Shown here in pieces: positions 25,699 to 33,791 of a stretch of 64,000 nucleotides of DNA (the first letter of the stretch is position 1; each line of letters opens with the position of its first letter). A program made the translations under genes and the position numbers. The notes under the pieces are model-generated. The model searched no databases and was not told the DNA's origin. It saw only the letters and a list, made by a program, of their open reading frames with translations. This DNA is from Streptomyces cupreus (GTDB lineage: Bacteria; Actinomycetota; Actinomycetes; Streptomycetales; Streptomycetaceae), in assembly GCF_014257025.1 (NCBI RefSeq), contig NZ_JACMSF010000015.1:62001-126000 (forward strand), given 5' to 3'.

Positions 25699-26775
25699 TC
25701 AGGCTTCCGCCGCCGCGCGGGACGACGTGTCGGGCTCGGTCAGGTGGGAGACGAGCGCCGACCAGGTGTCTGCGTCGTCCTGGGTGAGGTGGGCAACCAT
25801 CGCCGCCCACTCGTCTACGGGCTCGGCCGGCGCCTCGGGCTCCGGCTCAGTCGGGTCGTCGACGTGCGCCTCGGGGGCGGGCGCCGGTTCCGCGACGGGC
25901 TCCACGGCAGGGGCGGTGGGCGCCTCCGGCTCAGAGCCGGGCTCCTCGAACATGGCGCGGATCCTCGCGGCCATGTCCTCGCCGAGCATTTCGGCGACGG
26001 TGGCGGCGAACCGCTGCATCTCGGGGTGGGTTGGCGGCGCGGGCTTCGGCTCCTCGCGCTTCGGGCCGGTGTAGCCGTAGGCGGCGAGGTCGAAGGCGCG
26101 CGCCATGTCCGGTTCCTCCTCCGGATCCTGCTCGACCGGGTCACCGGCCTTCGGTGCGGCGATGGCCTCGTCGGCGAGCCCGTTCTCCACGGCGTCCTCG
26201 GGCAGATACCAGGTCTCGGCGCGCATCCTGGCTCGCCACTCGTCCCGCGTCCCGCCCGCCCGCGCTGCGTATGCGTCGGCGATGTTGTCGCTGATGAGGT
26301 CGAGGAGTTCGGCCATCTCCTCCATGTCGGAGGCGTCGCCCATGCACAAGCCACTCGCGTCGTGAATCATGAGCATCGTGTTCGGGGCCATCTCGATCCG
26401 GTCCCCGGCCATCGCAATCACGCTGGCGATGGAGGCGGCGATGCCGTCGACCTGCACGGTGACGTTCGCGGGGTGCGAGCGGAGGGCGTTGGCGATGGCG
26501 ATGCCCTCGAACACGCTGCCGCCCGGCGAGTTGACCCGGACGCGCATACGGGGCGCGGTGATCTGCCGTAGCTCGGCGATCAGTTCGTCGGCGGTGGAGC
26601 CGAACCATCCGCCGATCTCGTCGTACAGCATGACCTCGGCCTCGTCCGAGTCCGTGGCGTTGGTGATGCGGTACCAGGCGCGGGCCTCGATACCGAGCTG
26701 CTCGCGCTGCTTCTCGGCCCGCTCGCGCTGGCTGGCCATGAGGGTGGCCGCCTTCCCGGGCAGCGTGATGTTCAC
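25699..26775 (-). CDS. Head maturation protease, ClpP-like
   Basis: A 358-residue Clp-family prohead protease. VNSPGGSVFEGIAIANAL (about residues 81-98), the nucleophile segment DGIAASIASVIAMAG (Ser115) and MLMIHDASG (His138) are visible. The C-terminal 120 residues are acidic, Glu/Pro-rich and low complexity, possibly a built-in scaffold that helps the protease enter the prohead (inference). It overlaps the 92-residue gene upstream by 4 bp. Confidence 0.9.
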   Translation of the reverse strand: MNITLPGKAATLMASQRERAEKQREQLGIEARAWYRITNATDSDEAEVMLYDEIGGWFGSTADELIAELRQITAPRMRVRVNSPGGSVFEGIAIANALRSHPANVTVQVDGIAASIASVIAMAGDRIEMAPNTMLMIHDASGLCMGDASDMEEMAELLDLISDNIADAYAARAGGTRDEWRARMRAETWYLPEDAVENGLADEAIAAPKAGDPVEQDPEEEPDMARAFDLAAYGYTGPKREEPKPAPPTHPEMQRFAATVAEMLGEDMAARIRAMFEEPGSEPEAPTAPAVEPVAEPAPAPEAHVDDPTEPEPEAPAEPVDEWAAMVAHLTQDDADTWSALVSHLTEPDTSSRAAAEA

Positions 26776-27050
26776 GACGTGGCCTCCTCGGCGGGCGGGG
26801 TCCAGCCGAGCCGGACCAACAGATCGCGCGTCTTCTCCGGAACAACCACGCGGGGGTTCGGCAGCTCGGTGTCCAGCTCGTGCACGATGACGTCGAGCGT
26901 CACGGTCGGCAGAGCCTTGACCCCAATCCGCAGCGACAGGCCCTCGACAAGCGGCGCGATGTCCTCGCCGTCGAGCTCCACCTGCGTGCCGCCGGGCAGG
27001 CCGGTCCCGCTGATGCGCAGCGCGCCCGGGCGGACGCCGTGCTTGCTCAT
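26772..27050 (-). CDS. Small protein between portal and protease
   Basis: A 92-residue protein (ALRISGTGLPGGTQVELDGE, LSLRIGVKALPTVTLDVIVH). Small genes of this type commonly sit between portal and protease in actinophages. ATG 27050 overlaps the portal stop by 4 bp, and the stop overlaps the protease start by 4 bp, so all three are coupled. Function unknown. Confidence 0.65.
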   Translation of the reverse strand: MSKHGVRPGALRISGTGLPGGTQVELDGEDIAPLVEGLSLRIGVKALPTVTLDVIVHELDTELPNPRVVVPEKTRDLLVRLGWTPPAEEATS

Positions 27051-28564
27051 TCGTCGTCCTCCGACTTCCTGCGCTTGACCACGCGGCAGCGGCAGTCGTT
27101 GCCGTACTGGGCGCCCGTGCACTTCACGTAGCCCGACCCGCCGGGATAGTCCTTGTACGCGGCAGCCCGGTTGCGGTAGAGGCGGCCGTCGTTGTCGGCG
27201 CACGCCTCACACGTGTTGTCGTCGATCTTCGCGACGGCCTCCCACCGCATCGCCGCCTCGATCTCCGGAACCTCGCCCGTGAGGCCGGCCACCAACTCGG
27301 CCCACGCCGCAGCAGGCTCGCCCTCCACGGGCGCCAGAGTGGGCGGCGCGGCAGTGCGCGGCGCGCCCACGAACGGGATGTCGGGGAGGCCGACCGCGGA
27401 CAGGGTGCCCTTCGGCTCGAAGCCCACAGTGACCAGCGCCGCCGCAGCCGCGGACTGCGCCGAAAGCTGCTTCGAGTCGCGTTCGACGTCAGTCCCTACC
27501 GGGTCTTCGAAGTCGAACTCCAAGCCCTCACCGAGGCTGCCGTACATGGGCAACAGGCGGGTGTTGAGGGCTTGGCGGGTGCGGCGGCAGCGGGTGCGCA
27601 CGAGCCACTTGGAGAAGATGTCCTCGGCGGCTTCCATGTTGGCGCGGTTGGCGTCGTCGACCGTGCCCAACATGGGCTTGGGGAACCCGAACGCCTCGCG
27701 GATGATCTCCCTGCTCGCCTCACGCAACTCGACGAACTGCATGTCGTTCATCGAGAACGAGCGGTCCTGCCACTTCATGCCGTTCTCAAGAACCCCGACC
27801 CGGTGCGCGTTGTGAACGCCCTTGTGCTGCTCCGCCCACCGCTTGTTGAACTCGTCGAACTCCCAGTCGTCCAGGCGCCGGTCGACCTCGATGATGCCGC
27901 CCGGCCGGGCGCTATTGCGGAAGAACGTCGCGTTCCACTCCGCCGAGGCGCGGGTGGCGTCGAGGTCGGCGAGGATCGTCTGCACCGGCCCCCACCCGCG
28001 GTACGGGTCCAGCGGGTTCGGGCGGCGCAGCATGATGACGTCGTCCACACCGAGGGGGACCTGCTCGCCGGTCGGACTGGAGTACACGTACCCGGACAGA
28101 AACTCCTCCCGGTCCGGGACCGGGGTCATGCGGTCGGGGCGGGCGAACCACAGCTCGCCGGGCATCTTGAACCGGGGGTGCTGGGCAATCACCCACCACT
28201 GCTCGCCTGTCAGTTCCTCGTGCTGCTGGGTTGCCTCGCGCCACATCGGCCCGGTCATGAACGGGTTGGGTTGCGTCCACAGGTCGAGTGCCGGGTGGGC
28301 GGTGACCTCTTCACGGTCCTCGTCCCGCCCTGACTTCGCGGACCGGTACAGCTTCCACTCGACTTGCGAGTAGGCGGTGGTGATCCGCTCGACGATCGCG
28401 AAGAGGGTGCCGACGCTGCCCATGGCGCGCATCTGCGCTTCTTGGCCGGCGGGGCGGAGGAATCCAGCACCGAAGCTGCGGCCGGAGGGGGCGTAGGTGA
28501 TGGGGCTGCGGTTGGAGAGGTTGCGGAGGCCGTGGGCGAGGTCGCCGAGGAGGGTTCTGGCCAC
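27047..28564 (-). CDS. Portal protein, HK97 family, with Cys-rich tail
   Basis: A 505-residue protein forming the dodecameric DNA channel. Family features are VGTLFAIVERITTAYSQVEW near the N-terminus, then EWNATFFRNSARPGGIIEVD, FVELREASREIIREAFGFPK and DANRANMEAAEDIF. The C-terminal 60 residues (DDNTCEACADNDGRLYRNRA... to NDCRCRVVKRRK) hold a CEAC/CRC cluster like the phage Mu gpF-type minor-head domain, suggesting a portal fused to a zinc-binding fragment of that protein. Confidence 0.9.
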   Translation of the reverse strand: MARTLLGDLAHGLRNLSNRSPITYAPSGRSFGAGFLRPAGQEAQMRAMGSVGTLFAIVERITTAYSQVEWKLYRSAKSGRDEDREEVTAHPALDLWTQPNPFMTGPMWREATQQHEELTGEQWWVIAQHPRFKMPGELWFARPDRMTPVPDREEFLSGYVYSSPTGEQVPLGVDDVIMLRRPNPLDPYRGWGPVQTILADLDATRASAEWNATFFRNSARPGGIIEVDRRLDDWEFDEFNKRWAEQHKGVHNAHRVGVLENGMKWQDRSFSMNDMQFVELREASREIIREAFGFPKPMLGTVDDANRANMEAAEDIFSKWLVRTRCRRTRQALNTRLLPMYGSLGEGLEFDFEDPVGTDVERDSKQLSAQSAAAAALVTVGFEPKGTLSAVGLPDIPFVGAPRTAAPPTLAPVEGEPAAAWAELVAGLTGEVPEIEAAMRWEAVAKIDDNTCEACADNDGRLYRNRAAAYKDYPGGSGYVKCTGAQYGNDCRCRVVKRRKSEDDE

Positions 28565-28579
28565 CCGCGCCTCCTCTCG

Positions 28580-28765
28580 CTACTGGCGACCGCCGTAGAT
28601 GCGGTGGTTGATGTAGATGACCGACAAGCCGAGGGCTGCTACACCGGCCACGACATGCACGAGCATGGCGGAACCTGACAAGAGCATAGCCGCAGTCGCG
28701 TCAAGAACAACCGGCATCGCTTCGTTCACTCGGCGCCATAGCCTGCCATTATGTTGCTTTGTCAC
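28580..28765 (-). CDS. Small membrane protein between terminase and portal
   Basis: A 61-residue protein with a basic N-terminus and two predicted membrane segments (PVVLDATAAMLLSGSAM; LVHVVAGVAALGLSVIYINH). GTG 28765 has an acceptable GAGGGG ribosome-binding site. The 15-bp gap to the portal start supports a real gene. A membrane protein here is unexpected. Confidence 0.55.
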   Translation of the reverse strand: MTKQHNGRLWRRVNEAMPVVLDATAAMLLSGSAMLVHVVAGVAALGLSVIYINHRIYGGRQ

Positions 28766-28816
28766 GATTACGCCCCTCTCGCCCCGTCGGAGCGTTGACT
28801 GTGGGAACCCTACAAG

Positions 28817-30220
28817 TCAGCCGACGAATCGGACCTGCGGACGCCCACGAAGATCCCGCTCCGCGACCATGTACCGCAGTGCGTCCATGCCGTGGTCGTT
28901 TTCCTTCACCGGCACTTCCTTCGGCGGCTTCTCCTCGGCCTGCGCCTTCGCCGTACCCCGGTCCCACACGTATCCGACGACCTCGTCCGCCGTGCACGTG
29001 GGCTTCTTGCTCTCGCTGAGCGCCTCGTCGACCTCGACGACCGCGCCCCGCACCAGAAACAGCCGCGGCCGGCCATCACCCGCCGCCTTGAGCCGCGACT
29101 GCACATGCTGGATCCCGTCCGACACCGACTTCTTCGCCGGGGTCGTCGACAGCTTCAGGTGCCTCTCCAGCGTGGCTCGGTCTTCTGCGTCGTGGTCGCA
29201 GATCACCGCCCGCGGCCGGGGCTCGGTCCACTCCAGGTGGCATTCGTCGCAGCCGAAGCAGTCGTGGCTGGCGGCTTTCGAGCGGCAGCAGCCGGTGCAG
29301 CGCTGGACGCGGCGCAGCGCCTCCCTTGCGTGGTCCTCGACGAGACGCTTCGTGCGGTAGATCTCCCGGTACAGGTACAGCCGTCCGTCCGGGTCCTCTG
29401 CCCACATCTGCAACACGAACGGGTTGGTGAACCCGAAGTCGACTGTCCACCAGCGCGTCCAGTTTTCCGGGACGGTGAACGGATCGACGAGGTGGACGGC
29501 GTCGTCCCATTCCTCGTAGATCAGACCCTCGGCTGCGACCCACAGGCCGTGGCGGAGGCGTTGCTTGCGGACGCCTGTGAGCGCGTCCAGCTTCTTGATG
29601 TACTCGCGCCCCTCGGGCGTGAGGGTGCCATCTGCGTTGAACAGACGCGGGTTGTCCTCGTGCCGGCAGTGCAGCATGGTCGTGGCGCCGATGTCGCAGC
29701 GCTGCTTGAGCCAGTGGGTGGGGATGTCTGGGTTGCAGTCGGCGATGAGCTGCTGGAAGGAGACACGGCCGTTGCGGAGGCGGGTGGTGATGTTCTCCCA
29801 GTCCGTGGTGGTGAGTTCGGTGGCTTCCTGGACATAGGCGACGTCGTACTCGGACGACATGATTTTGGTCGGCTTGTCCATGCCGCCGATCATGATGCGG
29901 GAGCCGTTCCCGTACCGGTACTGCGGAGGCTCTTCCGCCGACCCTCCGTAGAACGACACGATCCCCGTCTCCAGGGCCTCTTTCGCGACGTGCTCCCGCC
30001 ACGTCACCAGGGCCGTCGACCCGAGGCTCTCGCGGGTCTTGCGGACGATGAGGCCGCGCATCCCTGGGTTGACGAGCGCCATCAGGTGCAGTTTCTCCAG
30101 GCAGCCTCGGGACTTCCCGGTGCCGGCGGGCCCGGATAGGAGGACTTCGGATCCGCGGTGGGCGAAGAGTTGCTTGGGCGCGCCGCGCGGTTCGTATCGG
30201 TGCGCGACCGCTGTGGTCAC
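28817..30220 (-). CDS. terL: Terminase large subunit
   Basis: A 467-residue packaging ATPase/nuclease. The Walker A motif is LLSGPAGTGKSRG (about residues 28-40), Walker B-like YDVAYVQEATEL is at about 128-139, and WTVDFGFTNPFVLQMWAEDP begins the C-terminal RNase H-like nuclease domain, with the later acidic motif in VICDHDAEDRATLERHL. It overlaps the small subunit gene by 4 bp. Confidence 0.92.
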   Translation of the reverse strand: MTTAVAHRYEPRGAPKQLFAHRGSEVLLSGPAGTGKSRGCLEKLHLMALVNPGMRGLIVRKTRESLGSTALVTWREHVAKEALETGIVSFYGGSAEEPPQYRYGNGSRIMIGGMDKPTKIMSSEYDVAYVQEATELTTTDWENITTRLRNGRVSFQQLIADCNPDIPTHWLKQRCDIGATTMLHCRHEDNPRLFNADGTLTPEGREYIKKLDALTGVRKQRLRHGLWVAAEGLIYEEWDDAVHLVDPFTVPENWTRWWTVDFGFTNPFVLQMWAEDPDGRLYLYREIYRTKRLVEDHAREALRRVQRCTGCCRSKAASHDCFGCDECHLEWTEPRPRAVICDHDAEDRATLERHLKLSTTPAKKSVSDGIQHVQSRLKAAGDGRPRLFLVRGAVVEVDEALSESKKPTCTADEVVGYVWDRGTAKAQAEEKPPKEVPVKENDHGMDALRYMVAERDLRGRPQVRFVG

Positions 30221-30777
30221 TTCAGTTGCTCCGGGTCGACGCCGACGACTTCGTACTTCACGCCGCCGGAGTGTTCGACCTTGGCTTTCTTCAACCCGGT
30301 CAGGGAGGCGATCGAGTCGATGGTGGCGCGGGCTTCACGGAGCGCGGCGAGCTTGGGCCCGTGGTCGGTGAGCGGCCGCTCGACACCGTCCTCGCCGGGC
30401 AGGGTGATGACTTTGCCGTGGGAGACGACGACGTGGTTGGCCTCCATGACCTCCATGGCGGCTTCGTAGAGGGTTTCTGCGCGTTCGAGGAGTAGGGCGA
30501 GGAGGTCGCCGGCGCCGTCGGCGCAGATTTCGCGGACGGCGCGTTTGACGGCGTCGATGGCTCCGGTCTTGGTCTTGTAGCCGAGGTGGTCGGCGATGCG
30601 TTGGTAGGTCCAGCCTTGGGCGCGGAGTTGGGCGGCGCGTGCGTCGTTGGCGGCGGTGGCGGGGTTGCGGGTGAAGCGGTTGCGGCCGTCGCGCATGCGG
30701 AGTTGTTCGGGTGTGGGGGTGGTGTCCGAGCCGTCGGGTGGGCCCGGTGTGGTGGGTGGCTCGTTACCGGTGGTCAT
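30217..30777 (-). CDS. terS: Terminase small subunit
   Basis: A 186-residue DNA-recognition subunit. A helix-turn-helix is seen at about residues 45-75 (AAQLRAQGWTYQRIADHLGY, then GAIDAVKRAVREI), followed by an oligomerisation helix region (LLALLLERAETLYEAAMEVM). First gene of the late operon. Its promoter must lie in the 57 bp between its start and the terminator at 30835. Confidence 0.85.
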   Translation of the reverse strand: MTTGNEPPTTPGPPDGSDTTPTPEQLRMRDGRNRFTRNPATAANDARAAQLRAQGWTYQRIADHLGYKTKTGAIDAVKRAVREICADGAGDLLALLLERAETLYEAAMEVMEANHVVVSHGKVITLPGEDGVERPLTDHGPKLAALREARATIDSIASLTGLKKAKVEHSGGVKYEVVGVDPEQLK

Positions 30778-30834
30778 GTTTTGATGGTAACGATGCGTGC
30801 AACTGCCGGTGGGCCGTGAGGGTGCGCGCAGGGA

Positions 30835-30869
30835 GAAGCCCCCTCGCCGGGCGGCGGCGAGGGGGCTTC
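30835..30869. terminator. Strong hairpin between early and late transcripts
   Basis: 15-bp perfect stem GAAGCCCCCTCGCCG (30835-30849) with 30855-30869 and a 5-nt loop. It ends leftward early transcription before the terminase operon and so defines the late promoter interval 30778-30834. Confidence 0.85.
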
Positions 30870-30882
30870 GGCCATGCGGGGG

Positions 30883-31503
30883 TCAGTCGGAGGACCAGCC
30901 CGCCCACTCCGGCTCGATGAACGCGACGACACCGGACGTGTAGCGGATCAACTGCCCGTACCGGTGCAGGTAGTGCACGGCGTCCTGGTCGTCGGTGACG
31001 CGCCAGCACGAGCCGAGGGGGTCCTCGACCGTGGCGATCGTGCGGCCGTCGGGCAGCGGCGCGCCGGGGGTGATGGCGAACCGGTCGTAGCCGAGCAGGC
31101 ATCCGTTGGCGGGCACGGTCTCCAGGATCTCCGGCTCCGGGGTGGTTGCGGCGTCATCCACCGGGATGACGGAGATGTCGATGCCGCCGAGGAATGTGGA
31201 GGTGGGGTCGGTGGTGCGGACGATGCGCAGCGGGTTGCCGTTGCGGTCGGTGACGTTCCACTCGTCGATCGCGTGGCCCTGAGCGCGGGCCTGCGCAAGG
31301 TCGGCCTCGGTCTTGGTGACGGCGTCGTGGCCCCAGAGGGTGCCGTAGTGGTCGTAGTTGGCGACGATGGCGGGTTCGATGACGGGCTCCGGCTCGGGGG
31401 TCGGGAGGGGGGTGTTGAGGGCGCGGATGGGCTGGGGGGCGATGGGGGCGAGGACGAGGGCGGCGCCGATGACGACGGTGGCGGCGAGGGTGGTGGTGTC
31501 CAC
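30883..31503 (-). CDS. Membrane-anchored or secreted protein
   Basis: A 206-residue protein with an N-terminal hydrophobic signal/anchor (VDTTTLAATVVIGAALVLAP), a Pro/Glu-rich linker and a folded exterior domain (FLGGIDISVIPVDDA, TIATVEDPLGSCWRVTDDQD, HYLHRYGQLIRY). The GTG 31503 start is chosen because it begins the signal-like segment. The exposed domain could alter the lysogen surface. Family not recognised. Confidence 0.6.
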   Translation of the reverse strand: MDTTTLAATVVIGAALVLAPIAPQPIRALNTPLPTPEPEPVIEPAIVANYDHYGTLWGHDAVTKTEADLAQARAQGHAIDEWNVTDRNGNPLRIVRTTDPTSTFLGGIDISVIPVDDAATTPEPEILETVPANGCLLGYDRFAITPGAPLPDGRTIATVEDPLGSCWRVTDDQDAVHYLHRYGQLIRYTSGVVAFIEPEWAGWSSD

Positions 31504-31541
31504 GGTGCTCCGATCTGGGCAGTGGTGCGCGGGCGGGTGAA

Positions 31542-31880
31542 TCAGGCGGCGAGGAGCATGCGTGCGGCGAGCTGGTGGTAGCAGCGGGTGCCCTTGAGTC
31601 CGGCCTTGCATGTGCAGGCGGTGGGGGCGGTGCGGTAGGTCTCGGCGCCGTCGGTGCTGACGGCGATGAAGATGACGCTGCGGAGGGGGATGATGGCGCC
31701 GTCTTCGATGAGTTCGCGGGCCGACTGGACCTGGTGGGGCTTGTAGTCGGTGAGGTCGACGCGGGCGGCGCGGACCTTGGCGCGGCACTTGGGGCCGTAG
31801 CCGTCGCGGGAGGGGTTGCGGAGGGTGCGGCCGCAGCGGAGGCAGTTGGTGTGCTGGTGGGTGGTGGCTGCGGCGTTCAT
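31542..31880 (-). CDS. DUF6011-type zinc-binding protein
   Basis: A 112-residue protein. CLRCGRTLRNPSRDGYGPKC (about residues 14-33) is the hallmark of DUF6011 proteins widespread on Streptomyces phages and plasmids; a second Cys/His group, TCKAGLKGTRCYH, follows near the C-terminus and resembles a SWIM-type zinc motif. Divergent from the 31999 operon across three operators. Molecular function unknown. Confidence 0.75.
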   Translation of the reverse strand: MNAAATTHQHTNCLRCGRTLRNPSRDGYGPKCRAKVRAARVDLTDYKPHQVQSARELIEDGAIIPLRSVIFIAVSTDGAETYRTAPTACTCKAGLKGTRCYHQLAARMLLAA

Positions 31881-31900
31881 GTGGTCCCCCTCGGTTGCGA

Positions 31901-31984
31901 TGTCTATTTTCTAGACACTTAGAGCATGACAGAGGTGGGCAACCCTGTCTACTCCCTAGACGAATCTCGTCTAGGAATCAGACA
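31901..31984. promoter_or_regulatory. Triple operator between divergent genes
   Basis: Three copies of yGTCTA-N5-yAGACr: TGTCTA-TTTTC-TAGACA (31901-31917), TGTCTA-CTCCC-TAGACG (31946-31962) and CGTCTA-GGAAT-CAGACA (31968-31984). The last two overlap a perfect 9-3-9 palindrome, CCTAGACGA/TCGTCTAGG, at 31955-31975. They fill the 118 bp between starts 31880 and 31999. Confidence 0.75.
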
Positions 31985-31998
31985 GCATCCGTGAGACC

Positions 31999-32334
31999 AT
32001 GGCCGACATGACCGACTGGGAGAAGCAACTCGCCCGCCGAGCACAGGCCGTGGAACGCGCCGACCAGCAGCGCGACGAGGACATTGCCGCCGCTCGCCTC
32101 GACGGCCACTCGTTCCGGGAGATCGGCCGGTGGGCCAAGGTGAACCACGAGCGGGCGCGGGGCATCGCCATCCGCATCAACGGAGACTCCCGCACCCGCG
32201 CTGAGCATGAACCCCAGACCGTGCAGACACCGCACGGGGACCTCACCTGGGGGCCCGGCAACCCGCCTCGCGAGGAGGGGCCGACGTATCGGAAGCCGGA
32301 GCGCCCGGTGGGCAGCGAGGAGAAGACCACATGA
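31999..32334 (+). CDS. Small HTH-like regulator
   Basis: A 111-residue protein. Residues about 12-55 form a helical DNA-binding-like segment (AARLDGHSFREIGRWAKVNH, then ERARGIAIRIN) similar to sigma-region-4/HTH proteins on Streptomyces elements; the C-terminus is disordered. First gene of a five-gene plus-strand operon and the best candidate to bind the adjacent triple operator (inference). Confidence 0.65.
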   Translation: MADMTDWEKQLARRAQAVERADQQRDEDIAAARLDGHSFREIGRWAKVNHERARGIAIRINGDSRTRAEHEPQTVQTPHGDLTWGPGNPPREEGPTYRKPERPVGSEEKTT

Positions 32335-32564
32335 GCCGCTGGGGAGAGCTGATCCCGCACCGCGAGGACGACGACAGCTGCCTGTGTGGGTGCCAGGACG
32401 AGGAGCAGCCCAACACCGTCGACATGCTCTACGTGGACGCGGAGCACTTCGCCCTGACCGCCGAGTCCGGGCCGCCGATGGAGCCCAGGGATCGCGTCGT
32501 GCCCATCGAGGGGACGCGCCGCCCGTTCCCCGGACTCACCCCGAACGAGGAGAGGAACGCATGA
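32331..32564 (+). CDS. Small acidic protein
   Basis: A 77-residue acidic protein with a CLCGC cluster (about residues 16-20) and DMLYVDAEHFAL. It overlaps both neighbours by 4 bp (ATGA junctions), so it is coupled within the plus-strand operon. No known family. Confidence 0.6.
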   Translation: MSRWGELIPHREDDDSCLCGCQDEEQPNTVDMLYVDAEHFALTAESGPPMEPRDRVVPIEGTRRPFPGLTPNEERNA

Positions 32565-32815
32565 GCGAGCCAGCCCGCTACGCCGACGGGACGATCAACC
32601 CGCACGGGCACCTGCGCCAGGCCATCGCCGACGCGATCCGCGAACGATTGGAAGCGTCGGAGAAGGAGACACCCGGCGGCGAGCCTCCACAGCCATGGGA
32701 TCACGAGCCGGAATACGACGGTCTGGTGAGCATCTACGAACTGGCCGACGCCGTTTTGAGCGCGGTGCTTGCTACGAGCGCGGGCCCGGTGCGCCCGGAC
32801 GAGGAGCCCACATGA
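32561..32815 (+). CDS. Small hypothetical protein
   Basis: An 84-residue protein (ARYADGTINPHGHLRQAIAD, YELADAVLSAVLA) of a type recurrent in Streptomyces prophages. ATG 32561 overlaps the previous stop. Function unknown. Confidence 0.6.
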   Translation: MSEPARYADGTINPHGHLRQAIADAIRERLEASEKETPGGEPPQPWDHEPEYDGLVSIYELADAVLSAVLATSAGPVRPDEEPT

Positions 32816-32976
32816 GCGACGTCGACTGCCCCCACTGCCACGCCACCCTCGACAACCTCGACGTCCGCATCGTCGCCCCCGGCCCGAACGGCACCTACGT
32901 AGCGATCAAGCACACCAAAGACTGCGTGGACTACCCGCCAGAACCCCAGCTCCCGGACGAGGAACCCACACCATGA
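32812..32976 (+). CDS. Small zinc-binding protein
   Basis: A 54-residue protein with CPHC (about residues 6-9) and HTKDC (about 34-38), a probable C3H zinc fold. Start and stop both overlap neighbours by 4 bp. Function unknown. Confidence 0.6.
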   Translation: MSDVDCPHCHATLDNLDVRIVAPGPNGTYVAIKHTKDCVDYPPEPQLPDEEPTP

Positions 32977-33176
32977 GCCTGCCGCACCTCTTCCACCGCG
33001 ACCCGAACTGGCAACAACGCGGCCTGTACGCGTACTTCCAGTGCCGCTGCGGGGCACGCCGGACGAAGCGCGCCGTCCTCAACCACCATGGTCCACACGA
33101 CCCTGCTTGGCCCGCACCACGCGACCGGCACGCCCGCCCAGTGAACGACTCAGGATGGCAGCGGCCCACCGCATGA
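32973..33176 (+). CDS. Small Cys/His protein, end of plus operon
   Basis: A 67-residue protein with CRC (residues 24-26) and HHGPHD (about 38-43), probably metal-binding. Last gene before the bidirectional hairpin at 33180. The five coupled genes 31999-33176 form one transcription unit oriented against the lytic operons. Confidence 0.6.
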   Translation: MSLPHLFHRDPNWQQRGLYAYFQCRCGARRTKRAVLNHHGPHDPAWPAPRDRHARPVNDSGWQRPTA

Positions 33177-33179
33177 CGA

Positions 33180-33213
33180 AGGCCCCGCCCGGACGCGTTC
33201 CGGAGCGGGGCCT
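33180..33213. terminator. Bidirectional terminator
   Basis: AGGCCCCGC (33180-33188) pairs with GCGGGGCCT (33205-33213), with extra pairing inside the loop. It lies between the convergent plus operon and the minus-strand lipoprotein gene. Confidence 0.75.
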
Positions 33214-33232
33214 CGCCACGACGACCACAACG

Positions 33233-33646
33233 CTAGTCGAGACCTTCCACCATCTTCAGCTTGTCGAACTCCCCACCCTCACCCGTCCACCCCAGACCAT
33301 CAATCGCCGTGGCCATCAGCAGCGTGTTGTAGTCGTCCTCACTGAGCGGCTCACACGCCTCCGGTCTACCCTTCCCACCCTCCTGGGTCTTCTTCTCCAC
33401 CGCGTCGAACGCGTCCTCGGCCACGCCCTCGTACCCGGAACGGACCATGTCCGCGAGCGTGTCATCGAGCGCATCGACCCGGTCCTCAGCCTCGCTGATG
33501 GTCGGCGTGTCCGCGGAATCACCGCCGGTCCGCTCCGCGAGCGCGGCGGCACAGTCCTTGGCTTCCTCGTCGGCGGACTTCGAACAGCCCACCGCGGCCC
33601 CGGCAAGCAGCAGGCAGGCGGCGAGCAGAACAGTGGTGCGGCGCAT
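33233..33646 (-). CDS. Prophage-encoded lipoprotein
   Basis: A 137-residue protein with a lipoprotein signal peptide: MRRTTVLLAACLLL, then lipobox LAGAAVGC (Cys21). The mature part is acidic with several Cys. ATG 33646 exposes this signal; a longer frame upstream hides it. A surface lipoprotein expressed from a prophage or transfer element often mediates exclusion, but nothing in the sequence identifies the function. It sits at the end of the transfer-type module behind its own terminator. Confidence 0.8.
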   Translation of the reverse strand: MRRTTVLLAACLLLAGAAVGCSKSADEEAKDCAAALAERTGGDSADTPTISEAEDRVDALDDTLADMVRSGYEGVAEDAFDAVEKKTQEGGKGRPEACEPLSEDDYNTLLMATAIDGLGWTGEGGEFDKLKMVEGLD

Positions 33647-33724
33647 GGTCCCCCCAATGGACGCGTGAATGATGCGCCCGGATCGTAGCCGCCGGCACCG
33701 ACAGCACGGAACGGAAACGCAGAA

Positions 33725-33756
33725 GCCCCGCCTCGACGGGGGAAACGAGGCGGGGC
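33725..33756. terminator. Terminator upstream of lipoprotein gene
   Basis: 11-bp stem GCCCCGCCTCG (33725-33735) with CGAGGCGGGGC (33746-33756). It separates the transfer module transcript (ending at 33792) from the lipoprotein gene, which therefore needs its own promoter. Confidence 0.75.
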
Positions 33757-33791
33757 CTGTACTGACGATGAACCCAGTGTCGCACGCGGCT

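Noticed and set aside
30778..30882. A cos or pac packaging site near the terminase genes
   Set aside because: The interval holds a terminator and presumably the late promoter; nothing identifies a cohesive-end site from sequence alone.
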